Notes: generated by a model from the sequence alone, not told the origin. Shown: positions 52,472 to 62,463, counted from the stretch's first letter. The stretch: DNA of 64,000 nt from Paucihalobacter sp036825875 (GCF_036825875.1 NZ_DAISXK010000012.1:6166-70165); one strand, 5' to 3'. Made by a program: numbers and translations.

Positions 52472-52577
52472 AAAAAAGTATGTAATTTAAAACTCTGGGG
52501 CAACTACGTGAAAGCGCTGTGCAACCCTGCCTGCCTGCCGGCAAGTCTGCGATACAACTAAATCAGCCCACTAAATG

Positions 52578-55208
52578 TTAAACATAACTTTCCGCCGCCT
52601 TCAAAGCCTCAGCAATCCCTTCTGGATTCTTACCTCCAGCCGTGGCAAAAAATGGCTGTCCACCGCCACCGCCTTGAATAAATTTTCCTAATTCCCGAAC
52701 AATGCTTCCAGCATTCAGACCTTTATCAGCTACCAATTCCTTTGAAATATAACAAGATAACACCGCCTTACCATCCTGCGCCGAAGCCAATACTAAAAAC
52801 AAATTATCTACATTCGACCCCAAATCAAAACTCAGGTCTTTAATCGCAGTCGCATCTAAATCAACAGCTTTCGCTAAAAATTGAACCCCGTTTTTTAACT
52901 TAAGCTCTTCTTTTATTCCTACCTGTAACTGCTTGGTCTTTTCTTTTAACAACTGCTCTAATTGTTTTTTTAGGGCATTGTTTTCATCTTGTAAGTTTTC
53001 AACGGCCTGAATCGGGTCTTGTGCATTATTCAATAAACTTTTTACCTCGTGTAATTGATCATGAGCTTCAAAATAATATTGCTTTACTGCCTGATTGGTA
53101 ATGGCCTCAATACGTCTGATTCCCGAAGCCACAGCGCCTTCGGATACAATTTTAAAATGCCATAAATCGGAAGTGTTTTGTACGTGTGTTCCACCACATA
53201 ATTCAATAGATTTACCAAACCTTATGGTACGTACCGTATCGCCGTACTTTTCACCGAATAAAGCCATTGCACCTTCGCTTACAGCCTGTTCCATTGGAAT
53301 ATTTCTTTGTTCTTGCAATGGGATTTTCGCTTCTATTCTATCATTCACAAAATTTTCAACGGCAACCAATTCTTCTTTACTCAATTTCGAAAAATGCGAA
53401 AAATCAAAACGAAGTTGTTTGGCACTAACCGCACTTCCTTTTTGCTCAACATGAGTGCCTAAAATATCTCTTAAAGCCTGATGCAACAAATGGGTTGCAC
53501 TGTGATTACAAGTAACGGGTGCTCTAAAAGTTTCATCAACTTTTGCAGTAAAATTTCCTTGTAAATGCTTTGGTAGTTCCTTGGCAAAATGAATAATCAC
53601 ATTGTTTTCTTTCTTCGTATCTAATATATAAGTGACATCGCCATTCATTGCTTCTATGTAGCCCTTGTCGCCTACTTGTCCGCCGCCTTCTGGATAAAAA
53701 GGCGTGAGATTAAATACCAACTGATACAGTTCTCCGTCTTTTTTTGACACAACCTTCCGGTAACGTGTAATGGATACTGTCGCAGATAAACTATCATAGC
53801 CTACGAATTCTTCATGTGCGTCGTCCTTCAAAATAGTCCAGTCGTCTGTGGTCATCTCACCTGCAGCCCTTGAACGGTTTTTCTGTTTTTGCATTTCAAC
53901 CTCAAATCCTGCTTCGTCTATTTGCTTGCCGTTTTCTTTTAAAATAAGCGCAGTTAAATCTTTAGGAAATCCAAAAGTATCGTACAATTCAAAAACGCGT
54001 TCGCCAGCTATTACTGTTCCTTTTTCTTCTTCTATCATACGGTTCAGCAATACCAAACCTTGATCTAAGGTTTTTAAAAAGGAATGCTCTTCTTCTTTTA
54101 TGACATTTGTAATAAGCGCTTGCTGCGATTTAAGCTCTAGGAATGCTTCGCCCATGGTTTCAGTTAAAACCCTAACCAACTTATAGATAAACGGTTCTTT
54201 CTGATTTAAAAAGGTAAAAGCATACCTTATAGCGCGTCGCAAAATACGTCTTATCACATAGCCTGCTCCTGTATTGCTCGGTAATTGTCCGTCGGCAATA
54301 GAAAAGGCCACCGCACGAATATGATCAACAATCACCCGAATAGCCACATCGGTATCTGTTTGGCTACCGTATTTTATATCTGAAATGGTTTCAATTTCCT
54401 TAATAATTGGCGTAAATACATCGGTATCATAATTCGAGGTAACTCCTTGTAATACCATGCACAACCGCTCAAATCCCATACCAGTATCAATATGCTTGGC
54501 TGGCAAGGGTTCTAAACTACCGTTGGCCTTGCGATTGTACTGCATAAATACCAAATTCCATATTTCAACTACCTGCGGATGGTCGTGATTCACCAAGCTT
54601 TTACCATCAACCTGCGCCTTTTCGTTCGCACTTCTAATATCCACGTGAATTTCACTACAAGGCCCACAGGGCCCTTGATCACCCATTTCCCAGAAATTAT
54701 CCTTCTTGTTGCCCATCAATATCCGGTCTTCTGGAACAAAGGATTTCCATAAATCATAAGCCTCACTATCCATGGGTAATCCATCGTCATCACTGCCTTC
54801 AAACACGGTCACATAAAGAATATCCTTGTCTATCTTATAAACTTCGGTCAATAATTCCCAAGCCCATGCAATTGCCTCCTTCTTAAAATAACCACTATCC
54901 GGATTGGTAGGATCACCAAAACTCCAATTGCCTAGCATTTCAAAAAGTGTATGGTGGTAGGTATCGTAACCAACTTCTTCTAAATCATTATGCTTACCGG
55001 AAACACGTAAACATTTTTGGCTGTCAGCTATGCGGTTACTTTTAGGTTTGGCGTTTCCTAGAAAATATTCTTTAAACGGTGCCATTCCAGAATTTACAAA
55101 CATTAAAGTAGGATCATCCTTCACAACCATAGGCGCCGATGGCACAATAGTGTGAGATTTCTGCTCAAAAAATTCTAAAAATTTACGTCGTACTTCTTGA
55201 GATTTCAT
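52578..55208 (-). CDS. alaS: Alanine--tRNA ligase
   Basis: Class II synthetase, 876 residues. N-terminal catalytic core (FFEQKSHTIVPSAPMV, NSGMAPFKEYF), an editing domain with CNHSATHLLHQAL (HxxxH) and CGGTHVQNT, and the C-terminal C-Ala domain ending in GGGGGQPFFATAGGKNPEGI. All standard motifs are intact. It is divergent from the M23 peptidase gene; a TATTTTTGC -7-like element on the minus strand (55316-55324) lies 108 bp before the ATG. Confidence 0.98.
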   Translation of the reverse strand: MKSQEVRRKFLEFFEQKSHTIVPSAPMVVKDDPTLMFVNSGMAPFKEYFLGNAKPKSNRIADSQKCLRVSGKHNDLEEVGYDTYHHTLFEMLGNWSFGDPTNPDSGYFKKEAIAWAWELLTEVYKIDKDILYVTVFEGSDDDGLPMDSEAYDLWKSFVPEDRILMGNKKDNFWEMGDQGPCGPCSEIHVDIRSANEKAQVDGKSLVNHDHPQVVEIWNLVFMQYNRKANGSLEPLPAKHIDTGMGFERLCMVLQGVTSNYDTDVFTPIIKEIETISDIKYGSQTDTDVAIRVIVDHIRAVAFSIADGQLPSNTGAGYVIRRILRRAIRYAFTFLNQKEPFIYKLVRVLTETMGEAFLELKSQQALITNVIKEEEHSFLKTLDQGLVLLNRMIEEEKGTVIAGERVFELYDTFGFPKDLTALILKENGKQIDEAGFEVEMQKQKNRSRAAGEMTTDDWTILKDDAHEEFVGYDSLSATVSITRYRKVVSKKDGELYQLVFNLTPFYPEGGGQVGDKGYIEAMNGDVTYILDTKKENNVIIHFAKELPKHLQGNFTAKVDETFRAPVTCNHSATHLLHQALRDILGTHVEQKGSAVSAKQLRFDFSHFSKLSKEELVAVENFVNDRIEAKIPLQEQRNIPMEQAVSEGAMALFGEKYGDTVRTIRFGKSIELCGGTHVQNTSDLWHFKIVSEGAVASGIRRIEAITNQAVKQYYFEAHDQLHEVKSLLNNAQDPIQAVENLQDENNALKKQLEQLLKEKTKQLQVGIKEELKLKNGVQFLAKAVDLDATAIKDLSFDLGSNVDNLFLVLASAQDGKAVLSCYISKELVADKGLNAGSIVRELGKFIQGGGGGQPFFATAGGKNPEGIAEALKAAESYV

Positions 55209-55275
55209 AGGCTGATGATACTGCTAACAGTTGTTAAATTACATTTAATGCGAAACAATCTTTATATTTGTTCGT

Positions 55276-55283
55276 TAACTTTG
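55276..55283 (+). promoter_or_regulatory. Probable -7 element for the M23-merR-lemA operon
   Basis: TAACTTTG (then T) matches TAnnTTTGY, 56 bp before the M23 peptidase ATG. A second match, TATATTTG, is at 55263-55270. No clear -33 at 19 bp for either. Confidence 0.38.
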
Positions 55284-55338
55284 TTTAAGCGCGATAAATT
55301 GGCGCTTTCAACAGTGCAAAAATAGTATAATTTAGTAA

Positions 55339-56310
55339 ATGAGTAAGGTAAAATACTACTACGACCACGAAACACTAAGTTACCGTAAAATTCAGCGAAA
55401 AAAGCGCACAACCGTTAAATATGTTGCGCTATTTATGCTGGCTTCGGCGCTTTTCGCATTTTTAATGATTTTTATTGCCAGCCAGTTTATTGAATCGCCT
55501 CGTGAACGCGAAATATCTAGAGAATTATCTAACATGCGACTGCAGTACAAACTTCTTAACAAACGATTGGATGAAGCCTACGCTGCACTTGAAAATGTTG
55601 AAGAAAGAGACAATTCAATCTACCGATTGTATTTTGAAGCCAACCCGATTCCCTTAGAGCAACGACGTGCTGGTTTTGGTGGTATCAACCGTTATAAAAA
55701 ATATGAAGGTTACGACAACTCAAAACTTATCGTTGAAAGTAATAAACGCCTCGATGTTCTAGAAAAAGCCATTGTGGTACAATCTAAATCCTTAGATGAA
55801 GTAGCTGTTTTAGCTGAAAATAAAGAGAAATTTCTTGCCGCAATTCCTGCGATTCAACCGGTAAGTAATGAAGATTTAACCAGAATGGCTTCTGGCTATG
55901 GTTTTAGAACGGATCCATTCACCAAAGCTAGAAAATTTCATTACGGTATGGACTTTACAGCGCCACGCGGAACGCCAATTTATGCGACAGGCGATGGCAT
56001 TATCGAACGTGCCGATAATAGCGCCACGGGTTACGGAAAACATATTAGAATTGACCACGGCTACGGATACGTATCGCTTTATGCGCATTTGTATAATTAT
56101 AATGTGAGAGTGAACCAACGCGTAAAACGTGGCGATTTAATTGGCTACGTCGGAAGTACGGGTCGCTCAGAAGCACCGCATTTGCACTACGAAATTTTTA
56201 AAGACGGCGAACGCATTAATCCTATAAACTTCTATTACGGCAACCTATCACCAGAAGAATTTGATGAGCTGTTAAAACGCGCGTCGCTTGAAAACCAATC
56301 TCTCGACTAA
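55339..56310 (+). CDS. M23/LytM-family cell-wall peptidase
   Basis: A 323-residue inner-membrane-anchored endopeptidase. A membrane helix (YVALFMLASALFAFLMIFIAS) is followed by a coiled coil (55-165) and a LytM domain. The zinc ligands are complete: His201 and Asp205 in HYGMDF, and HLH at 281-283; His250 in YAHL is the general base. All catalytic residues are present, so it can cut peptide cross-links in peptidoglycan. First gene of an operon that continues with merR and lemA; the merR gene starts 2 bp after. Confidence 0.93.
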   Translation: MSKVKYYYDHETLSYRKIQRKKRTTVKYVALFMLASALFAFLMIFIASQFIESPREREISRELSNMRLQYKLLNKRLDEAYAALENVEERDNSIYRLYFEANPIPLEQRRAGFGGINRYKKYEGYDNSKLIVESNKRLDVLEKAIVVQSKSLDEVAVLAENKEKFLAAIPAIQPVSNEDLTRMASGYGFRTDPFTKARKFHYGMDFTAPRGTPIYATGDGIIERADNSATGYGKHIRIDHGYGYVSLYAHLYNYNVRVNQRVKRGDLIGYVGSTGRSEAPHLHYEIFKDGERINPINFYYGNLSPEEFDELLKRASLENQSLD

Positions 56311-56312
56311 TC

Positions 56313-56642
56313 ATGTATATTGAACTAGCAGAAAAACGATATTACAGCATTGGCGAAGTAGCCACAGCTTTTAATGTTAATGCGTCGCTATTGCGCTTTT
56401 GGGAAAAGGAATTCGACGTTTTAAAACCAAAGAAAAACGCCAAAGGCAACCGAAAATTCACACCGGAAGACATCCAAAACCTAAGGTTAATTTACCATTT
56501 GGTAAAAGAACGTGGCTTCACCCTTGAAGGCGCAAAAATTCACCTCAAAGAAGAACGTAAAGAAAGTTTATCTAATTTTCAAATTATTAGTAAATTAGAA
56601 GGTATCAAACAACAACTCATCAATATAAAAAATCAACTCTAA
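56313..56642 (+). CDS. MerR-family transcriptional regulator
   Basis: A 109-residue MerR-type regulator. The winged helix-turn-helix reads YYSIGEVATAFNVNASLLRFWEKE split over two helices, followed by the short dimer helix (FQIISKLEGIKQQLINIKNQL). It lacks a metal- or drug-binding domain, so it is of the small, orphan type. It starts 2 bp after the M23 gene and precedes lemA by 11 bp; this gene order is usual in flavobacteria. Confidence 0.93.
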   Translation: MYIELAEKRYYSIGEVATAFNVNASLLRFWEKEFDVLKPKKNAKGNRKFTPEDIQNLRLIYHLVKERGFTLEGAKIHLKEERKESLSNFQIISKLEGIKQQLINIKNQL

Positions 56643-56653
56643 AACTTATCATC

Positions 56654-57253
56654 ATGAAAAAATGGTTAATCCCTGTAATTATTATTGCCGTAATTGGGAT
56701 AGGGCTCTATTCTTGGGCAAAAGGATTTAATAATACTGCTGTTGAACTAAAAGAAACTGCCACTAAAACATGGGGTGATGTAGAAAGTAGTTACCAACGT
56801 CGTAACGATCTTATAGGCAATTTAGTAAAGACAGTGCAAGGTGCCGCCGATTTCGAAAAAAGTACCTTAGAAGCGGTGATCAAAGCCCGTGCTGAAGCGA
56901 CGAAAACAACCATCGATCCTACCAACATTACCCCTGAAGATTTAGCTGCATTCAATCAAGCCCAAAGTGGTTTGAGCAGCGCTTTATCGAGACTACTGGT
57001 AACGGTTGAACGTTATCCTGATTTAAAAGCGAATCAGAATTTCCTTGAATTACAGAGCCAGTTAGAAGGCACAGAGAATAGAATCAACGTAGCACGTGAT
57101 AGATTCAACGGAGCCGTGGAGCCTTACAACAAACACATTAAAACCTTTCCTAATACCATATTAGCAGGATTGTTCGGTTTTGAAGATCTCAATTATTACA
57201 AAGCAGAAGCTGGCTCTGAAATAGCGCCCGATGTGGAGTTTGATTTTAATTAA
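56654..57253 (+). CDS. lemA: LemA family protein
   Basis: A 199-residue membrane-anchored coiled-coil protein. N-terminal anchor (WLIPVIIIAVIGIGLYSWA) then the family signature VESSYQRRNDLIGNLVKTVQG and ALSRLLVTVERYPDLKANQNF. LemA-type proteins have an extracytoplasmic helical bundle; their role is not settled, but they often pair with TPM or stress genes, as here. Confidence 0.95.
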   Translation: MKKWLIPVIIIAVIGIGLYSWAKGFNNTAVELKETATKTWGDVESSYQRRNDLIGNLVKTVQGAADFEKSTLEAVIKARAEATKTTIDPTNITPEDLAAFNQAQSGLSSALSRLLVTVERYPDLKANQNFLELQSQLEGTENRINVARDRFNGAVEPYNKHIKTFPNTILAGLFGFEDLNYYKAEAGSEIAPDVEFDFN

Positions 57254-57304
57254 AATCTAAAGTGTTTGTAAACTAACGTGCTATAATCATAAAATCATTG
57301 TCAA

Positions 57305-57742
57305 ATGTCGAATATCGAAGATTTTTTATCAATCACAGACGAATCACAAATCATTGATGCCATTAGAAAAGCCGAAGCTTTAACCTCTGGTGAAATTCGG
57401 GTGCATATAGAAAGTCAATGCGAAAACGACCCATTCGATCATGCCATGGAAGTCTTTCATGAGCTAAAAATGGACAATACAAAACTTCAAAACGGCGTTT
57501 TGATTTATGTGGCGGTCGACTTAAAACAATTTGTAATTTACGGCGACAAAGGCATCAACGATGCGGTTCAAGTTGGATTTTGGGATAGTACACGTGATGC
57601 CATGCTTGTACACTTCAAAAAAGGAGATTTCAAACAAGGTCTTATAAAAGGCATAGAAGAAGCAGGTACCGTGCTTGCTGAATATTTTCCTTGGAAACCT
57701 GGCAACCAAAACGAACTGCCTAACGCGATTTCAAAAGGATAA
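57305..57742 (+). CDS. TPM-domain protein (soluble form)
   Basis: A 145-residue protein, essentially one TPM (TLP18.3/Psb32/MOLO-1) domain with no signal peptide or membrane segment. EIRVHIESQCENDPFDHAMEVF and GVLIYVAVDLKQFVIYGDKGIND are the family motifs. TPM domains in plants have acid-phosphatase activity; bacterial roles are poorly known. It precedes the membrane TPM gene by 12 bp. Confidence 0.88.
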   Translation: MSNIEDFLSITDESQIIDAIRKAEALTSGEIRVHIESQCENDPFDHAMEVFHELKMDNTKLQNGVLIYVAVDLKQFVIYGDKGINDAVQVGFWDSTRDAMLVHFKKGDFKQGLIKGIEEAGTVLAEYFPWKPGNQNELPNAISKG

Positions 57743-57754
57743 AAATAAGCGCAA

Positions 57755-58591
57755 ATGAAACCTATAGGTCATGCGAAACCTCAATTGTTTTCAAGTCTAA
57801 CTAAGCTTCTAATAATTGGAGTCTTATGGCTTGGTAGCAGCCAGATGTTGTTGGCGCAATACACTATTCCTGATAAACCCAAAGAACAAACAAGCGTTTA
57901 TGATTATGCCAACTTATTAGACGCTAACGAAAAAACCAATTTAGAACAAAAGCTAATTCGTTATTCCGATACTACCTCAACGCAAATAGTAATTGTCGTA
58001 ATAGAGAGCACCAAAGGTGAATACATCAACTATCTCGGTGCGCAATGGGGCGAAAAATGGGGTATTGGTCAAGCTAAGGAAGACAACGGAGTTTTGATTT
58101 TATTGGCATTAAACGATCGCAAAATTGGAATTAATTCAGGTAAAGGTGTAGAATATCTCCTCACCGATGCCATGAGCCGACGCATTATCGAACGCGATAT
58201 CATTCCTTTCTTTAAACAAAACGACTATTACGGAGGACTTAACCGTGGTACCGACGCAATTTTTGAAGTCCTTACTGGCGCCTACCAAGGCACAAGGCAA
58301 AGCGACGAGGCGCCATTCCCTTATGGTTTTTTCATGGTCATGTTTATCGTATTTATCATTTTTATCATTGCAATTTCAAAGACAAAAAACAACCATGGCG
58401 GCTCAGGCGGTCATCGACGTCAAGCAGGTAGTTTGTTAGATGCCATTATTTTGAGCAACATGGGACGAAGCAGTTACGGAAGACGTTCAGGTGGTTTTGG
58501 CGGAGGTTTTGGTGGCGGAAGCTCTGGTGGCTTTGGCGGTGGCTTCGGTGGTGGTAGTTTTGGTGGTGGTGGCGCTTCTGGCGGTTGGTAA
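57755..58591 (+). CDS. TPM-domain membrane protein with glycine-rich tail
   Basis: A 278-residue protein: signal peptide (LTKLLIIGVLWLGSSQMLLAQ), periplasmic TPM domain (VYDYANLLDANEKTNLEQKL, GVLILLALNDRKIGINSGKG), a membrane helix (FFMVMFIVFIIFIIAIS, about 195-212) and a cytoplasmic tail of Gly/Ser/Phe repeats (GGFGGGFGGGSSGGFGGG). This is the YgcG type. It forms an operon with lemA and the soluble TPM. Confidence 0.92.
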   Translation: MKPIGHAKPQLFSSLTKLLIIGVLWLGSSQMLLAQYTIPDKPKEQTSVYDYANLLDANEKTNLEQKLIRYSDTTSTQIVIVVIESTKGEYINYLGAQWGEKWGIGQAKEDNGVLILLALNDRKIGINSGKGVEYLLTDAMSRRIIERDIIPFFKQNDYYGGLNRGTDAIFEVLTGAYQGTRQSDEAPFPYGFFMVMFIVFIIFIIAISKTKNNHGGSGGHRRQAGSLLDAIILSNMGRSSYGRRSGGFGGGFGGGSSGGFGGGFGGGSFGGGGASGGW

Positions 58592-58628
58592 AAATTTGCT
58601 TAGTTTACATAGTAGAATACCTCACATA

Positions 58629-58661
58629 AGACCTCACAGGTTTTGAAAACCTGTGAGGTCT
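58629..58661. repeat. 33-bp perfect palindrome between convergent genes
   Basis: The sequence reads AGACCTCACAGGTTTT, G, AAAACCTGTGAGGTCT: a perfect palindrome with a 1-base centre. It lies between the TPM and TonB-type genes, which point at each other. It is probably a copy of an interspersed palindromic repeat of the kind found in flavobacterial genomes, and could also stop transcription from both sides, although no long T-run follows. Confidence 0.75.
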
Positions 58662-58745
58662 AGTTTTCTAAAAACTTACTAATTAAATTTAACTGCTTTA
58701 TAGTTTTCCAGCAGAAATTCTTACAAAGAATTTCCATAGCAATTA

Positions 58746-61529
58746 TCAATCAATAAACATAAAGTTACCATCATTAGTATTTCCTTTCTTACCCAAGGTA
58801 TTAAACTTCCAACTAAAATTCAGCATAAAATACTGCCTTAAAACCGTGCTCTGGGTGTCTTGTATAAAATCACCAGAAGCGATACGTCTGGCATTGGTGT
58901 TTTGATTTAATAGGTCGTAAATTTTTAAAGTGAGAATCGCTTTGTCTTTTAAAAACGTATAAGCCAAAGTGCTATTCCAAAACCAAGCACTGCGCTGAAA
59001 TCCCTCTGCGACATTCGGATTGTAATTAAAGGCAATATCATTCCGCCACTCAAACTTCTTTGGAAAAAAAGTTGCCGTTCCTAGTCGTAATGAATGACTC
59101 ACAAAGGTTTGATTTTCGATATTCTCAAGGTCAAATCTATTATCCGTAAAAGTCAATCTATAATTAGGTCTAAACTCAAATAATTGCTTCCAATTGAAGG
59201 TGAAACCCAAATTCGGACTTAGATTAAAATTGGTTGAATTATACTTAACGTCATTATTAAAATTCACTGCATTTGCAAAACTACTATAAACCCCAATATT
59301 AAATTTTAAGGTTTTCAAAGAATCTATTTTTATGCTGCGACTCGTACTTATATCACCATATAGGTCATAATTGCCATCCACGTTTTCGTAAGTTGTGTTT
59401 CTAACAAAATTCTCGTCGATGGTGGTTTTGGCTATGGCTCTGTCGGTATCTACATTTAAACTAAAATAGCTATAAAATCCTGTGCCTTTTTCCCAATCAA
59501 AATTATTCAAACTGATATATAAATCGTGCGAATTGGTTGGCTTTAAATCTGGGTTTCCAGTGATGATATTGAGTGGATTATTGACGTTTTGAAATGGCTG
59601 AAGTTGATTGACACTCGGCGGCCGATTCGCCAAATTGTACCATAAATAAATACTGCCCTTTTCGGAAAAGTTATAATTCATATTCGCCTGAAGTTCAACA
59701 GCATTGAAATTGCGATTCAAACTTAATTCGGGACGAAGCTGATCGCTGTTTTCCAAATTACGCAACACATAACCAACATCAACAGAAGTTGAAAATTTTT
59801 CTTTGCGATAGCTCAACTTGACACTCGGCTTATTAACCCTATTAGTATTGGTGAAATCAGAGCTCAAGTCAGTATTAAACTGAGAAAATGTTTCACTATT
59901 CTCATCAAAATCAAAGGTGCTGTTTTGATTTACCTCATTGTTATAACCATAACTATATTTCATATCCAAAGACAGAATTTTGCCAATTAACGGAAGCCGG
60001 TAGGTAACATTCACACCCAAATTATTGACCTTATCATCGCGTTGCGTAAATTGATTCCTTATAACATCGTCTTGGTTCTCATCCTCAAAACGAGCTTCAG
60101 ATTGCAGGAAATTTTCTGCTTTGCCTGTATTAAATTCTGTATCAAATCCAAATTTTAAAAAACTGCCATTGCTGCCAAAACGCTTGGTGAGGTCCATTCG
60201 ATTTCTAAAATTTCGACGTTCGTTTTCAGCAAAAGTAATGGCTTCCGAACTGTTGGTCAATTCGTTATTAGCATTAAAAGTTTCTTGAGTATTACTGCTA
60301 CTTGATTGAGAATTCCCATAAGAAAAGGCAGGTCTAATATTAAGCAATAAGGTAGAATCTAACTTCACGTCTATCCGCGTGTTGAACGCATGATTTTGGT
60401 TATCAGTCAAGTTACTTCCGGTGGAGTTGGTGAAAAATCTATTGTCAGCCAAAATGGTTTCTCTATTGGTGATACTTTCGTTTTCTGAATCACTTCTACT
60501 GTAGAAATAATCAGAGGTGATGTCAACTCCCTTAGTTAAAACATCAGCATAATTAGCACCAATATTAGAAGAAGTCACAATGCCTTCGCCACCGCCAAAA
60601 CTTCTGCCATCAATATTAAAGGAACCATTGGAGCTCACCGACATAAAACTGGCATTGCCAAACATTTTCTGAATTTCACCAAAACTGAATCCCGGCGAAT
60701 TGATATTGTTGCCACCAGCCAAAACACTAATGCGACGGTCGTTATTAAAATTGTTGTAGATACCAGCAAACTCATAACGGTCGTCGGTACCAATACCTGC
60801 CGCCAACCTACCAAATTGACCTTTGTTGTTTTCTTCTTTTATGGTAAGATTAATGGTTTTACTTTTTTGATCGCCTTCCTCACCAGCAAAAGCTTCAGCA
60901 TCGGTTTTGGTATCAACTACCTGAACTTTCTCAATAATTTCTTTGGTTAAATTTCGTGTAGCAATGGTCGCATCATCTCCGAAAAACGGTTTGCCATTCA
61001 CCAATATTTCTGAAACAGGCTTACCGTTTACCGTAATGTTGCCTTCTTCATCTACTTCAACACCAGGTAGTTCTTTCAATAAATCTTCTACTGTGGCGTC
61101 TTGTTTGGTTTTAAACGAACTCACATTGAATTCTAAAGTGTCCTTTTTTATGGTAATAGGCGCACGCGATTTCACCAAAACAGCATCCAATAAATTGGCT
61201 GGCTTCATGGTAATGTTTTTTAAATCGGTAATGACGTCCTTGAAATTGATAATGGACGTGTAAGGTTCATACCCCAAATAGGAAACTGTTAAATTGCAAC
61301 GTTCATAAAAGGTCTTGCCTTCTAGGTTGAAAGCGCCATTTTTATCAGAAATAGTGTAACTGATAAGCGTACTATCTTTTATAGTTTCTAGGTAAATAGT
61401 AGCAGATTCGAGAGGTAACTTTTCATCTTCTGAAATAATAATTCCAGATATTTTATAAGATGAATTTTGAGCGGAAATTAGTGAAACGAAACAACATAAA
61501 ATAAGCGTAACAACAAATTTACTGTTCAT
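58746..61529 (-). CDS. TonB-dependent-receptor-like outer-membrane beta-barrel protein
   Basis: A 927-residue outer-membrane protein. Signal peptide (FVVTLILCCFVSLISAQ), a carboxypeptidase-regulatory-like beta domain (SYKISGIIISEDEKLPLESATIYLE), a plug-like region (VEDLLKELPGVEVDEEGNI, GKPFFGDD), and a barrel of the outer-membrane family 3 type with many Asn-rich strands. It ends in an aromatic-rich last strand. Such proteins import or move proteins or large molecules; the substrate is unknown. Confidence 0.93.
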   Translation of the reverse strand: MNSKFVVTLILCCFVSLISAQNSSYKISGIIISEDEKLPLESATIYLETIKDSTLISYTISDKNGAFNLEGKTFYERCNLTVSYLGYEPYTSIINFKDVITDLKNITMKPANLLDAVLVKSRAPITIKKDTLEFNVSSFKTKQDATVEDLLKELPGVEVDEEGNITVNGKPVSEILVNGKPFFGDDATIATRNLTKEIIEKVQVVDTKTDAEAFAGEEGDQKSKTINLTIKEENNKGQFGRLAAGIGTDDRYEFAGIYNNFNNDRRISVLAGGNNINSPGFSFGEIQKMFGNASFMSVSSNGSFNIDGRSFGGGEGIVTSSNIGANYADVLTKGVDITSDYFYSRSDSENESITNRETILADNRFFTNSTGSNLTDNQNHAFNTRIDVKLDSTLLLNIRPAFSYGNSQSSSSNTQETFNANNELTNSSEAITFAENERRNFRNRMDLTKRFGSNGSFLKFGFDTEFNTGKAENFLQSEARFEDENQDDVIRNQFTQRDDKVNNLGVNVTYRLPLIGKILSLDMKYSYGYNNEVNQNSTFDFDENSETFSQFNTDLSSDFTNTNRVNKPSVKLSYRKEKFSTSVDVGYVLRNLENSDQLRPELSLNRNFNAVELQANMNYNFSEKGSIYLWYNLANRPPSVNQLQPFQNVNNPLNIITGNPDLKPTNSHDLYISLNNFDWEKGTGFYSYFSLNVDTDRAIAKTTIDENFVRNTTYENVDGNYDLYGDISTSRSIKIDSLKTLKFNIGVYSSFANAVNFNNDVKYNSTNFNLSPNLGFTFNWKQLFEFRPNYRLTFTDNRFDLENIENQTFVSHSLRLGTATFFPKKFEWRNDIAFNYNPNVAEGFQRSAWFWNSTLAYTFLKDKAILTLKIYDLLNQNTNARRIASGDFIQDTQSTVLRQYFMLNFSWKFNTLGKKGNTNDGNFMFID

Positions 61530-61699
61530 TAATTGATTGATTGACGATTAATTATGTACAAGAAACGAAAGCTTTTGTAATTTCGTATGAATTTTCTTTA
61601 AAAACATCAAAATTTTATCAAGTAATCAATTTCAAAGCGGAAAAATTATGTGATCACACATAGAACAAGCATAGAACAAAAAACCACTTACCTCATAAA

Positions 61700-62419
61700 T
61701 CAATCTTTGACACAACGAACAGAAAAACCTGAAGCTTTTGATATTGAGAAACCAATAACAACTATGTTTTCATCTGATAATCTAAACAATAGAGCGTTTT
61801 CTTCTTCAAACTCTTGTGAAGTCCACCAATAACCTTCTAAGCCTACTGAAGAAAAATTATTACCACTATTAGAAAAAGAACCACCTGGTAAGGCACTAAA
61901 GCCAAATTCATTAGTTGCATTTTCATTGGGGAATGCCCATTTATTAGTGTCTGTTTTGATCAGTAAATCAGCATTCGCTTCTCCGCCAATAAAATTCACG
62001 AGTTCTTGCCACTCTGCATTGCTTGGTAAATGCCATCCATCAGGACATATACCTTGTATGCCACTAGGATTTTCGATACTACTTAATGCACCATTCATAG
62101 CAGCAGGATAGTTATATAACACCCCATAAATATTGAAATTTTCAGTTCCTTTGGCATTATTTACATCCGAACCAAAAAAATCATTTACATAAGAATAGGG
62201 CGTTGTTAAGGATCCCATATCAGGGCCTACTACAATAGGTAAATATTTTAAATTCTCAGCCATCCAAACTTGGTCACCAATAGTAACCGTTTGGTAAATA
62301 GTGCCATCACGGGCATCGGTAAAACTGCTCGTTGGTAGGTTGCCGTCGTCGTTATAGCAAGACTCAATCAAAATCGTAAAAGAGCTGACCAATAGTATCA
62401 AATAAAGTAAACGCTTCAT
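61700..62419 (-). CDS. FISUMP-domain lipoprotein
   Basis: A 239-residue lipoprotein with a Fibrobacter succinogenes major-paralogous (FISUMP) domain. Start at 62419 gives MKRLLYLILLVSSF and lipobox ILIESC; an ATG at 62425 adds two residues. The domain is clear: DGTIYQTVTIGDQVWMAENL, GWHLPSNAEWQELVNFIGGE, FSALPGGSFSNSGNNFSSVG and FSVRCVKD at the end. The role of the domain is unknown. Its neighbour upstream is also exported. Confidence 0.92.
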   Translation of the reverse strand: MKRLLYLILLVSSFTILIESCYNDDGNLPTSSFTDARDGTIYQTVTIGDQVWMAENLKYLPIVVGPDMGSLTTPYSYVNDFFGSDVNNAKGTENFNIYGVLYNYPAAMNGALSSIENPSGIQGICPDGWHLPSNAEWQELVNFIGGEANADLLIKTDTNKWAFPNENATNEFGFSALPGGSFSNSGNNFSSVGLEGYWWTSQEFEEENALLFRLSDENIVVIGFSISKASGFSVRCVKD

Positions 62420-62463
62420 AGTCACATGGTTTATTATAAGATAGATATGTTAATATATAAGTT

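Noticed and set aside
58495..58590. Tandem GGTGGC/GGCGGT repeats
   Set aside because: They encode the ordinary Gly-rich tail of the YgcG-type TPM protein and vary in codons, so they are not a simple repeat element.
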